Of a DNA stretch of 64,000 bases, positions 16,801 through 24,031 are shown in pieces. Both the position numbers and the translations under genes were made by a program. The stretch is from JACQFK01 sp964619955 (GTDB taxonomy: Bacteria > Planctomycetota > MHYJ01 > JACPRB01). The notes below the pieces were generated by a model. The model did no database searches, was not told where the DNA came from, and worked only from the letters and a program-made list of their open reading frames with translations. Position 1 is the first letter of the stretch, and each line of letters starts with the position of its first letter. The DNA lies in the NCBI GenBank assembly GCA_964619955.1, contig CAZUJF010000017.1:1-64000 (forward strand), given 5' to 3'.

Positions 16801-16964
16801 ACTGGGTCTTCGAGGGCCAGCCCGGTTTCTTCGCCGACAGCGCCGCGGTCCAGGCTCCGCTGACGCGTCCGGTGTCGCGGAAGGGGACGGGGATCTCCGA
16901 TGCCGCGCTGGTCGATTTCTGCCACGTCCTTCTCAATTCGAACAGGTTCCTCCATGTCGACTAG
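13812..16964 (+). CDS. DUF1549/DUF1553 planctomycete cytochrome-like protein with LamG insert
   Basis: A 1050-residue secreted protein beginning MSATRTLALLLLLPLGAGAA. Order of parts: a cytochrome-c-like PSCyt1 domain with CFKCHG (about residues 30-100), PSCyt2/DUF1549 (about 140-350, including CAKCHDHKFDPI), a coiled segment, DUF1553 (from about 500), and a concanavalin/LamG-like beta domain (about 780-980) inserted before the last DUF1553 stretch, which ends FCHVLLNSNRFLHVD. The family is nearly restricted to Planctomycetota and relatives and has no settled biochemical function. It overlaps the DUF1501 gene by 11 bases; such pairs are a recurrent unit and probably act together outside the cytoplasm. 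Confidence 0.92.
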   Translation: MSATRTLALLLLLPLGAGAAQEDPAGRELFETKILPLLEARCFKCHGPTGKPKGGLRLDSREAALKGGDQGASFIPGDPAGSALMKAVLWGDPDTKMPPKERLPKGETDLLAAWIRMGAPWGAAAKHAAKKEKPITAEDRQWWAFRPVLEPALPAADPWTHSPLDRFILAKLKAEGLAPAPEADRVTFIRRATFDLHGLPPTPGEVAAFTADAAPDAVERLVDRLLSSPRYGERWARHWLDLVRFAESDGYRQDAFRPHAWPYRDYVVRAFNDDKPYDRFVQEQLAGDELAPGDPQVFVATGFLRLGIYEFNQRNAPGQWKDILNDITDVTGDVFLGLGMGCAKCHDHKFDPILQRDYFQLQSFFAPLAWRYDLPLATPAERAAHDAQLATWEEKTAAIRAKIAAIEGPHLQKVEKAILDKFIQEFRDMQAKPAAQRTPYEQQIGELVSRQVRDERANIDGRIKGAERESWSALKRQLAEYDAERPKELQAGLIATDVGAVPPPTKMPDGREVSPAFLTVLGGEAAAPVAGPATTGRRTALAKWITRAEHPLTARVLVNRIWQQHFGRGLSAVSTDFGRLGEQPSHPELLDWLASDFVKHGWTLKRLHRMILTSSTYRQSSLHPDAAAGRLKDPEGRWLWRFPVRRLSAEEIRDAMLAVSGELGAQPGGPSVDATQPRRSLYTRQMRNLRDPLLEAFDLPYAFQSEGSRNSTTTATQSLLLLNHRWPIERAEAMAKRLRSSGTASDAELVEAAWRLVYGRGPVEGEQKAALQFLSRQGPQAGVAASELPLAQTMPDRGGQAARIRATHPEDRLRLASPKALPEGDFTVEAIVGLDTLAEDASVRVIAAQWEGSEKKPGWSFGVTSQKSKYQPRNLILQLVGAEGYEVVASDLRLALNKTHYVAVSVKLSDTGETGITFWMLDLSDPEATLRTANLKHKVTGAYASRTAFTIGGREGQEGQGWDGLIDEVRLTRRALRKGELLIDEAAPALPEGLAGHWVFEGQPGFFADSAAVQAPLTRPVSRKGTGISDAALVDFCHVLLNSNRFLHVD

Positions 16965-18342
16965 ATACCTCAATCGCCGGGACTTTCTGGCCCGCTCGGG
17001 CGCGGGCTTCGGGGCGCTGGCGATGTCCTCCCTGCTGGGGGCGCAGGACGCCCCGGTCCGCGCGGGCCACTACGCCGGCCGCGCGAAGAGCGTGATCTTC
17101 CTCTTCATGGAGGGCGGGCCGAGCGGTCTCGACCTGCTGGACCCCAAGCCGCTGCTGCGCGAACTTGCGGGCAAGCCACTGCCGCCCAGCTTCAAGCCGC
17201 TGATCACGGCGATGGGCGAGTTCCATTCGCCGATCCTGGCGGACAAGCGCACCTGGGCGCGGCATCCGAAGTCCGGGCTCTGGTACAGCGACTGGATCCC
17301 GGAGATCGGATCCTGTCTCGACGACATCGCCGTGATCCGCTCGTGCATCGGCGACGGCATCAACCACTCGGGCGGCGTCTGCCAGATGAACACCGGCTCG
17401 GTGCTCGCGGGCCGGCCGTCGCTGGGCGCCTGGGTCTCGTACGGGCTGGGCTCCGAGAACCGCAACCTGCCCGCGTTCGTCGTGCTGCAGGACAATCCCG
17501 CGACGGTCACGAACGGTCCGCGCAACTGGGGGCCGGGGTTCATGCCCTCGGTGTATCAGGGGGTGAAGCTCTCGCCGACGACCGAACCCATCCCGAACCT
17601 CGCCACGCCCTCCGCGATCGGCCCCGAGCGCCAGCGGGAGAAGCTGGGCTTCCTCGGGGAGTTGAACCGCGCGCACCTCGGCGAGCATCCCGACGCGAGC
17701 GACCTGGACGCGCGCATCAAGAGCTACGAGCTGGCGTTCCGCATGCAGGCGGAGGCGCCGGAGGCGGTCGACCTCTCGAAGGAGGACGACGCCACGCTGG
17801 AGCTCTACGGATTGAAGCAGAAGCACACGGAGGCCTTCGGGCGCATGTGCCTGCTGTCGCGGCGCCTGGTCGAACGGGGCGTGCGCTTCGTCCAGCTCTA
17901 CTGCGGCGCGGGCAGCAAATGGGACGCGCATTCAGGGCTGGAGAAGAACCACCGGGACCTTTGCGCCTCGATGGACAAGCCGGTGGCGGGGCTGCTGCGC
18001 GACCTCAAGCGGCGCGGGCTGCTCGATGAGACGCTCGTCGTCTGGGGGGGCGAGTTCGGGCGCACGCCGATGTCCGAAAAGGGCGACGGCCGCGACCACA
18101 ACCCCTGGGGCTTCACGATGTTCATGGCGGGCGGCGGCGTGACGGGCGGCCGGACGATCGGCGCGACGGACGACGTCGGCCTGCACGCGATCGACACGCG
18201 GTTGCACGTGCACGACCTGCACGCCACGATCCTGCACCTGCTCGGCGTGGACCACACGAAGCTGACCTACTTCCACAAGGGGCGGCCCGAGCGGGCGACG
18301 ATCAACGAGGGGGAAGCGTATCGTCGCATTACAGCATCCTAA
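16954..18342 (+). CDS. DUF1501 secreted protein (twin-arginine type signal)
   Basis: A 462-residue DUF1501 protein, related to alkaline phosphatase/sulfatase folds. The start MSTRYLNRRDFLARSGAGFG is a twin-arginine signal, so it is probably exported folded. Metal-site-like motifs are visible: MEGGPSGLDLLDPKP near the N-terminus, GGEFGRTP, and DHNPWGFTMFMAGGGV toward the C-terminus. The partner of DUF1501 is almost always a DUF1549/1553 protein, as here. The gene ends overlapping the convergent glycosyltransferase gene by four bases. Confidence 0.92.
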   Translation: MSTRYLNRRDFLARSGAGFGALAMSSLLGAQDAPVRAGHYAGRAKSVIFLFMEGGPSGLDLLDPKPLLRELAGKPLPPSFKPLITAMGEFHSPILADKRTWARHPKSGLWYSDWIPEIGSCLDDIAVIRSCIGDGINHSGGVCQMNTGSVLAGRPSLGAWVSYGLGSENRNLPAFVVLQDNPATVTNGPRNWGPGFMPSVYQGVKLSPTTEPIPNLATPSAIGPERQREKLGFLGELNRAHLGEHPDASDLDARIKSYELAFRMQAEAPEAVDLSKEDDATLELYGLKQKHTEAFGRMCLLSRRLVERGVRFVQLYCGAGSKWDAHSGLEKNHRDLCASMDKPVAGLLRDLKRRGLLDETLVVWGGEFGRTPMSEKGDGRDHNPWGFTMFMAGGGVTGGRTIGATDDVGLHAIDTRLHVHDLHATILHLLGVDHTKLTYFHKGRPERATINEGEAYRRITAS

Positions 18343-19451
18343 CGCCATCTCGAACGGCTTCCGCTGAACGCGGAGGCCAGCGTCATCGCGCCGTAGAGCA
18401 GTCCCACCAGCGGCAGCGTGCAGGCCCGCAGCCCGGAAAGGCCGAAGAAGCGCAGCGCCGGCAGATAGACCCACGCCATCGTGAGACATCCCGCGAGTCC
18501 GAGGGCGGAGACGCTGCGTGCGGGCGGGTGCAGGATCCCGGCGAGGGCCGCCAGGGGCGGGACGAGGAAGAGCAGCCCGAGTCCCAGCAGGGTGCCGGCC
18601 AGCAGCAGCCATGAGCGCCGGAGCTGGGTGAAGGCGGTGCGGCGGACCATGGCGCCGATCGATCCGATCGAGCCGTATTCGCGGAGGCTGCGGACGCGGG
18701 TCCGGGAGAGGCTGAGGTGCAGGCGGCCGCCGCTGTCGCGGACCCGGCGGGCCAGGCTCACGTCGTCGATGACGCGGTCGCGGATCGCTTCCAACCCGCC
18801 TGCTTTCTCCAGAGCAGCGCGGCGCAGCAGCACGCAGCCGCCCGCCGCCGCGGCGCACCGGCCCTGGTTCACGCGGCGCAGCGGGTAGAGCAGCGTGAAG
18901 AACCAGGTGAACGCAGGGATGAGCAGGCGCTCCGCCGCGGATTCGCAGCGCAGGCGCGCCATGCGGCTGACGAGGTCGAGCCCGCCCGCCTCGGCCTCCG
19001 CCACGAGGCGCCGGAGGGAGTCCGGGCTGTGGAGGATGTCCGCGTCCGTGAGAAGGAGCCAGGGTTCCTCGCGTCCCGCGAGCGCCTGTTGCAGGGCCCA
19101 GAGTTTGCCCATCCAACCCTCGGGAGGCTCCGATCCCGTCCGGATCGTGACGCGATCGCCCGCGAGGCGCCGGGCCGCGTCCGCGGTCCCGTCCTCCGAA
19201 CGGTCGTCCACGAGCACGATGCTCCAGGGTCCGGGATAGTCCTGGACGGCCAGGGCGGGCAGGGTCCGCGGGAGCGAGGCCGCTTCGTTGCGGGCGGGGA
19301 CCAGGACCGCCACCGCGGGCCAGGCCGCGGGGTCGGGCGGGGGAGGGCCCTCGTCGTTCGGGCTCATGTCCCAGGGCCGGGCCGGGTGGAGCAGGAGCCC
19401 GAGCCAGGCCAGCAGCGCCAGCCCCGCGAGGATCCCCGCCCCGAGCAGCAT
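18339..19451 (-). CDS. hpnB: Family 2 glycosyltransferase, HpnB-like
   Basis: A 370-residue membrane glycosyltransferase. It has an N-terminal membrane helix, then a GT-A domain with VLVPARNEAASLPRTLPAL, LVDDRSEDGTADAAR, and the DAD-type metal site (LLTDADILHSPDSL), an acceptor region (GGCVLLRR, RVIDDVSLARRVR), and three or four C-terminal membrane helices. Layout and motifs best match hopene-associated HpnB proteins, but no hopanoid gene is nearby, so the symbol is tentative. The gene stands alone between two plus-strand operons. Confidence 0.65.
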   Translation of the reverse strand: MLLGAGILAGLALLAWLGLLLHPARPWDMSPNDEGPPPPDPAAWPAVAVLVPARNEAASLPRTLPALAVQDYPGPWSIVLVDDRSEDGTADAARRLAGDRVTIRTGSEPPEGWMGKLWALQQALAGREEPWLLLTDADILHSPDSLRRLVAEAEAGGLDLVSRMARLRCESAAERLLIPAFTWFFTLLYPLRRVNQGRCAAAAGGCVLLRRAALEKAGGLEAIRDRVIDDVSLARRVRDSGGRLHLSLSRTRVRSLREYGSIGSIGAMVRRTAFTQLRRSWLLLAGTLLGLGLLFLVPPLAALAGILHPPARSVSALGLAGCLTMAWVYLPALRFFGLSGLRACTLPLVGLLYGAMTLASAFSGSRSRWR

Positions 19452-19490
19452 GCCCGCAGTGTAGCGGGTCCCCGCGTGTTCGCCAAGCTC

Positions 19491-19519
19491 TTGACAAAGT
19501 GTGTAACAGACACTAATAT
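19491..19519 (+). promoter_or_regulatory. Consensus sigma-70 promoter of the SPFH/NADK/Nudix operon
   Basis: TTGACA (19491-19496) and TAATAT (19514-19519) are separated by exactly 17 bases, close to the ideal housekeeping promoter and stronger than any other in the window. Transcription should start near 19526, giving a short leader with GGAGG at 19541-19545 before the ATG at 19551. Confidence 0.8.
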
Positions 19520-19536
19520 AGTGTCGTCAGAACACT
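19498..19536 (+). promoter_or_regulatory. Two operators AGTGT-N7-ACACT overlapping the promoter
   Basis: Two 17-base dyads of identical design, AGTGT-N7-ACACT, lie at 19498-19514 and 19520-19536. Their centres are 22 bases apart, two helical turns, so dimers would bind the same DNA face. The first fills the spacer between -35 and -10; the second covers the start site. Both positions imply repression. The last gene of the operon encodes an NrtR-like Nudix regulator, the obvious candidate to bind here. Confidence 0.75.
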
Positions 19537-19550
19537 AAAAGGAGGCGCTT

Positions 19551-20519
19551 ATGATGGGACTCCGGTATCTCAAGACGGCGCCCACGGATTTCGTCCGGCA
19601 CTACGTGCGGGGCAGGCTGGTCCGCGAGGGGACGGGCCTCTCCTTCTTCTACTTCGGGCCGACCTCGATGCTGGTGAAGGTGCCCGCGGGCAGCGCCGAC
19701 GCGCCGTTCGTGTTCCATGAGGCGACGGCCGACTTCCAGACGCTGACCGTCCAGGGCCAGATCACCTATGCGGTCGCGGATCCGCGGAAGGCGGCGGCGC
19801 TGCTGGACTTCCATTTGGACGCCCGGGGCGCCTGGGCCTCGGAGGATCCGGCCCTGCTGCCCCAGCGGCTCGTGCAGGAGGCGCAGGTGATCGCGAAGCG
19901 GCGCCTGCAGGAATTGAAGCTCCGGGAGGCCCTGGGGGCTTCCGGCCGGCTGCAGGCGGAGCTTCTGGAGGGCCTCCGCGGGGCCGAATCCGTCACCCAG
20001 CTCGGTCTGGAGATCCTGGGCGTCGCCCTTCTGGAGATGAAGCCCACGCCCGAGATGGCCCGGGCCCTGGAAGCCGAGGCCCGCGAGGAGCTGCAGCGGA
20101 GGGCCGACGGCGCCGTCTATCAGCGCCGGAACTCGGCCGTCGAACAGGAGCGCATCATCAAGGAGAACGAGCTGAACACCGAGATCGCCGTCGAGGAGAA
20201 GCGCCGGACCATCCGCGAGACGCAGGTGGCCGCCGACATCGCGATCGAGGAGCAGCGGAAGCAGCTCATCGTGCAGCGGGTCGAGAACGAGCGCCAGGAG
20301 GCCGACGCCCGGGGCTACGCCCTTGACGCGGTCTTCAAGCCCCTCAAGGGCGTGGACTGGAAGGTCCTGCTCGCCGCGAGCGGCGGCGGCCTGGATCCCA
20401 AGCTCATGATCGCGCTGGCCTTCCGCGAGCTGGCCGAGAACGCCGGGAAGATCGGGGAGCTCAACATCTCGCCCGACCTGCTCCAGAGCCTGGTCGGGAA
20501 GGGAAAGGGGGATAAATGA
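19551..20519 (+). CDS. SPFH/band-7 domain protein
   Basis: A 322-residue protein with no signal peptide or membrane helix. The band-7 (SPFH) domain occupies about residues 15-170 (FYFGPTSMLVKVPAGS, YAVADPRKAAALLDF). It is followed by a charged coiled coil (about 170-265; RIIKENELNTEIAVEEKRR, DIAIEEQRKQLI), as in flotillin-like scaffolds. The C-terminal helices end LLQSLVGKGKGDK. SPFH proteins form ring-like oligomers, usually at membranes. Here it is first in a three-gene overlapping operon with an NAD-kinase-like protein and a Nudix regulator, so a scaffold role in NAD(P) homeostasis is an inference. The start has a good GGAGG site. Confidence 0.88.
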   Translation: MMGLRYLKTAPTDFVRHYVRGRLVREGTGLSFFYFGPTSMLVKVPAGSADAPFVFHEATADFQTLTVQGQITYAVADPRKAAALLDFHLDARGAWASEDPALLPQRLVQEAQVIAKRRLQELKLREALGASGRLQAELLEGLRGAESVTQLGLEILGVALLEMKPTPEMARALEAEAREELQRRADGAVYQRRNSAVEQERIIKENELNTEIAVEEKRRTIRETQVAADIAIEEQRKQLIVQRVENERQEADARGYALDAVFKPLKGVDWKVLLAASGGGLDPKLMIALAFRELAENAGKIGELNISPDLLQSLVGKGKGDK

Positions 20520-21454
20520 CGACGCTCACGACCGTCCTGGACCGCATCGCGGTGGTGACGCGCAAGACCCGGCTGGCGGAGCTGGTCGAACGCTTCAACA
20601 GCCGCGCCCAGGCGAAGTTCTGGATCGAACACGCCGGGGGCGACTTTGCCGACTATGTCCGGGAAGACGACGCCTACCGCCGTGCGCTGGAGACCCTGCA
20701 GCGGACGCTCAGCTTCGGGCTCCGTCTGCAGTTCTTCGACCGCAGCTACCTGCCCACGTTTCAGTTCTGCGGGAAGGAGGTCGTCGTCGCCCTCGGGCAG
20801 GACGGCATGGTGGCGAACACGGCCAAATACGCGGGGGAGCAGCCGATCGTGGGGGTGAACCCCGAGCCCTCGAGGTTCGACGGCATCCTGCTGCCGTTCA
20901 GCGCGGACGCCGCCCGGGGCGCCGTGGAACGCGCCGCGGAAGGGGCTGCGCTGCTGAAGCACGTGACGCTGGCGGAGGCGCTGCTCCAGGACGGACAGCG
21001 CCTGCTGGCCTTCAACGATTTCTACCTGGGGATGCGCAGCCACGTCTCGTCCCGCTACCTCATCTCCGACGGGGAACGGAGCGAGTTCCAGTCCTCGAGC
21101 GGCCTCATCGTCTCGACCGGCGCGGGTTCGACGGGCTGGATCTCCTCGGTGTTCACGATGGCCGCGGGGGTGACGGAATTCGCCGGTGGCACGCGGGGAC
21201 GGCCCGTGAGGCTCGGCTGGGAGGATCCGCGCCTGCTCTACGCCGTGCGGGAACCCTTCGTGAGCCGGCATTCGAAGGCCTCGATCGTGGCGGGCCGGAT
21301 CGAGCCAGGCGAAGAACTGGTCGTGGAGTCCCGCATGCCCTCCGGTGGGCTGATCTTCAGCGACGGGGTGGAGGCGGACTTCCTCGAGTTCCCCGCGGGG
21401 GCGACCGTCCGCATCCGTTCGGCGGATCGTTCTGCTAAACTCGTCGCCGCATGA
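20516..21454 (+). CDS. NAD kinase-like protein
   Basis: A 312-residue member of the NAD/diacylglycerol-kinase superfamily. The kinase motifs are recognisable but altered: the usual GGDG reads ALGQDGMVANTAKY, followed by VGVNPEPSRFDGILLPF, a LAFNDFYLG motif where NAD kinases have NE, and SSGLIVSTGAGSTGW for the nucleotide-binding strand. The changes leave activity and substrate uncertain. The N-terminal 75 residues are a helical extension. Its ATG overlaps the SPFH stop and its TGA overlaps the Nudix ATG, so all three are made together. Confidence 0.75.
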   Translation: MTTLTTVLDRIAVVTRKTRLAELVERFNSRAQAKFWIEHAGGDFADYVREDDAYRRALETLQRTLSFGLRLQFFDRSYLPTFQFCGKEVVVALGQDGMVANTAKYAGEQPIVGVNPEPSRFDGILLPFSADAARGAVERAAEGAALLKHVTLAEALLQDGQRLLAFNDFYLGMRSHVSSRYLISDGERSEFQSSSGLIVSTGAGSTGWISSVFTMAAGVTEFAGGTRGRPVRLGWEDPRLLYAVREPFVSRHSKASIVAGRIEPGEELVVESRMPSGGLIFSDGVEADFLEFPAGATVRIRSADRSAKLVAA

Positions 21455-22125
21455 GGGAAGCGCGGATCCGTCTCACGGTCGACATCGTGATCTTCACGGT
21501 GCGGGACCGCCGGCTTCAGATCCTCCTGGTCCGGCGCAAGTTCCCGCCCTTCGAGGGCCGCTGGGCGATCCCCGGCGGCTTCGTGCTGGAAGGGGAGTCG
21601 CTGCAGGACGCCGCGCTCCGGGAGTTGAAGGAGGAGAGCGGCGTCCGCGACGTCTATCTGGAGCAGCTCTACACCTTCGGCGATCCGGCGCGGGATCCGC
21701 GGGGCCGCATCGTCACCGTCTCGTATGTCGCGCTCGTGTTATCCGAGCGGCCCCTCGCGGCGGGGACCGACGCGTCGGAGGCGGCGTGGTTCCCGATGGA
21801 TTCGAAACCGCCCCTGGCCTTCGATCACGGGAAGATCCTGGCGTACGCGCTTGAACGGCTTCGGAACAAGCTGGAATACAGCACCGTGGGGTTCCAGCTG
21901 CTGCCGCGCAAGTTCACGCTCTCCGAGCTGCAGCAGGTTTACGAGGCGATCCTGGGCCGCCCGCTCGACAAGCGGAATTTCCGGCGCAAGATGGAGCTGC
22001 TCAAGATCCTCGAGCCGCTGGGCGAGTTCCGGCGGGAAGGCATCTCACGTCCGGCCCGTCTCTATCGCTTTTCGGCGGGCAAATTCGAGAAGCTCCGCGA
22101 TCGCGGGATCCTCTTCCCGTTCTAG
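21451..22125 (+). CDS. nrtR: NrtR-like regulator: Nudix domain plus winged helix
   Basis: A 224-residue protein with an N-terminal Nudix domain (about residues 5-140) and a C-terminal winged helix-turn-helix (about 150-215; FTLSELQQVYEAILG, DKRNFRRKMELL), the NrtR layout. NrtR proteins repress NAD genes and respond to ADP-ribose. Unusually, the Nudix box is fully intact (GFVLEGE, then RELKEESGV, matching G-x5-E-x7-REU-x-EE-x-GU), so hydrolysis of ADP-ribose-like substrates may be retained. It probably binds the paired dyads at 19498-19536 and regulates its own operon. The convergent BatA-like gene overlaps its stop by four bases. Confidence 0.85.
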   Translation: MREARIRLTVDIVIFTVRDRRLQILLVRRKFPPFEGRWAIPGGFVLEGESLQDAALRELKEESGVRDVYLEQLYTFGDPARDPRGRIVTVSYVALVLSERPLAAGTDASEAAWFPMDSKPPLAFDHGKILAYALERLRNKLEYSTVGFQLLPRKFTLSELQQVYEAILGRPLDKRNFRRKMELLKILEPLGEFRREGISRPARLYRFSAGKFEKLRDRGILFPF

Positions 22126-23948
22126 GATCCGAAGCGCCGGTGATACACCGCCCACTCCGCGCAGAGGAGCAGTAATCCTGCGAAGGCGATCCAGCGCCAG
22201 TAGGCGCGGGTCACGGGCGGGATCGCGGCGCCCGCGAGGCGTCCTCCGGACACGGTCTTCAGTTCCGCGGCGGCGTCCGTTCTCGACTCCTGCGGGTCGC
22301 AGAGATTGACGGCGATGCGCTCGACGCTCTTCGCGCGTTTGACCGTGTAGAGCCCCGCCTGCTCGGTGTCCCCGTAGACGACCTCCTGGCCGGGCTCTCC
22401 GTTCAGCGTCTCGCGGCGGCCGTGCGGTCCCGAGACCTCCACGCTGCGCTCGCCGTCCGCGAGGCGGAGACGCAGGGCTTCGCCGGGACGCGGACGCGCG
22501 CGGGCCTCGTCGCGCAGCCAGTCGAGCGCGTTCGAGACGAAGAGCGGGAACGAGAGCCGCAACGGCCAGTCGCTCTCGAGCAGCGGGAAGGGGATCACGA
22601 CGGCGCGCGTGCGTCCCCGTTCGTACGCGAAGATCAGCGGCAGGCCGTCGGGCCCCTCCACGAGGGGTGTTGCGAACGGCGGCAGGGTCAGGCGCGGGCA
22701 GCTCTTGATGTAGAGCCCCGCGAAGCCGACCTGCCGGGCGGCGGGATGGCGCCGATCCCAGTCCACCACGACCGGCTGCTCGACGACGGGCCCCGTCGCC
22801 AGGCCCTCCCAGGGCGGCGGGGCGCCGAAGATGAGGTAGCGTCCTTCCGGGAGCGGGCCCTTCGCGCCGCCGTCGAGGATGACGACGTCGTAGGCCTCCG
22901 CCAGGGAGGGGGAGAACTCCTCCGCGCGGAACGCGTCGGCGTCCTTCACGTTGGCCACGGCCTTGTCGAGGAAGTAGGTCGCGCCGCCCGCGAGCAGGAT
23001 GCGGGTGCGTCCCGGCCGCACGGCCGCCCAGGCTTGATCGTCCGCGCTCAGATCGTCGGGGGCCGCGAGGCGGAGTTCGACGATCTCCGGTTCCGGGCGC
23101 GTGACCTCGAAGAGCACTGCGCTCGAGGCGCCGGGGGCGAGCGCGACCTTCTTGACCGCCTTGAGCTGGCCGTTGATCCAGCATTCGACGGGGACCTCCG
23201 CTTTCTCGGCCGCGAAGAGGTCGATCTGGCCGAAGATCGTCCAGGGTTCGTCGTTGCGGGAGGGCCGGCGGGCCTCGACGGCGGTGATCGCCGCGTTCCG
23301 TCCCTCGCCGCCGACGGGCACGTAGCGCAGGTCGAGGCCCTCCTCGACGCCCTGCAGCGGCTCGACGCGGCCGTCGCTGAGGATCACGATCGTGCGGCTG
23401 GGATAGGCCGCCACCGCGCTGGCGGCGATGCGGAAGGCCTCCTGGATGCGGGTCGGCGTGTCGGAGGGGCGGACGGCGTCGATCGCGCGCGCGGCCTCCG
23501 TGCGGTCCGCGGTGAACGGCGTGAGCACCTGGGCGCGGTCGGAGAAGGCGACGACCATGACCTCGTCCTTCGGCCCGCAGGAGGCGAGGATCTCGTGCGC
23601 GGCCGCCTTCGCCTTGTCCAGGCGCGAGGGTTTCACGTCCGTCATGCGCATGCTGGCGGAGCGGTCGATGAGCAGGGCCCAGCGTTTCTCGCCGGGCGGC
23701 GCGGCGCGGCCGATCGGGTCCGCGAGGGCGAGCGCGGCGAGCACGACGAGGAGGATCTGCAGCAGGAGCAGGAGGGAGGAGCGCAGCTTCTGGAAGGGTG
23801 CGTTGACGCGCAGGTCCTGGATGGAGCGCGACCAGAGCCAGGTGCTCGACACCGTCTCCTTGCGCCGCTTGAGCTTGAGGAAGTAGAACGCGACGATCGG
23901 GATCGCTGCCGCGAGTCCCGCGAGCCCCCAAGGATTGAGAAGGTTCAA
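22122..23948 (-). CDS. BatA-like membrane protein with VWA domain
   Basis: A 608-residue protein, probably starting at a TTG (23948). The N-terminal BatA segment LNPWGLAGLAAAIPIVAFYFL is followed by a second membrane helix, then a VWA domain with an intact metal site (IDRSASM, DxSxS). A region like a class-I glutamine amidotransferase (DVVILDGGAKGP) follows, and a C-terminal membrane helix (WIAFAGLLLLCAEWAVYH). Proteins of this type occur with MoxR and DUF58, whose genes lie 2 kb away on the same strand but separated by the plus-strand DUF1080 gene. The role is probably an envelope-associated, MoxR-linked assembly or stress function. Confidence 0.82.
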   Translation of the reverse strand: MNLLNPWGLAGLAAAIPIVAFYFLKLKRRKETVSSTWLWSRSIQDLRVNAPFQKLRSSLLLLLQILLVVLAALALADPIGRAAPPGEKRWALLIDRSASMRMTDVKPSRLDKAKAAAHEILASCGPKDEVMVVAFSDRAQVLTPFTADRTEAARAIDAVRPSDTPTRIQEAFRIAASAVAAYPSRTIVILSDGRVEPLQGVEEGLDLRYVPVGGEGRNAAITAVEARRPSRNDEPWTIFGQIDLFAAEKAEVPVECWINGQLKAVKKVALAPGASSAVLFEVTRPEPEIVELRLAAPDDLSADDQAWAAVRPGRTRILLAGGATYFLDKAVANVKDADAFRAEEFSPSLAEAYDVVILDGGAKGPLPEGRYLIFGAPPPWEGLATGPVVEQPVVVDWDRRHPAARQVGFAGLYIKSCPRLTLPPFATPLVEGPDGLPLIFAYERGRTRAVVIPFPLLESDWPLRLSFPLFVSNALDWLRDEARARPRPGEALRLRLADGERSVEVSGPHGRRETLNGEPGQEVVYGDTEQAGLYTVKRAKSVERIAVNLCDPQESRTDAAAELKTVSGGRLAGAAIPPVTRAYWRWIAFAGLLLLCAEWAVYHRRFGS

Positions 23949-23957
23949 AGTGCTTCG

Positions 23958-24004
23958 AGTTTAACACGGGGTGGGTGGAACATTCGAGGCTCGTCGTGTT
24001 ATAT
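23958..24004. promoter_or_regulatory. Divergent promoters sharing a CGTGTTA element
   Basis: CGTGTTA occurs on the minus strand (23968-23962) leading into TAAACT for the BatA-like gene, and on the plus strand (23995-24001) leading into TTATAT for the DUF1080 gene. Each looks like an extended -10 element. The plus-strand promoter also has a moderate -35 (TGGAAC, 23976-23981) 17 bases upstream. The same CGTGTTA-ACT pattern precedes the kinase gene at 53247. Confidence 0.45.
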
Positions 24005-24031
24005 AGGGACACTTAAACGAAGGAACAAAAC

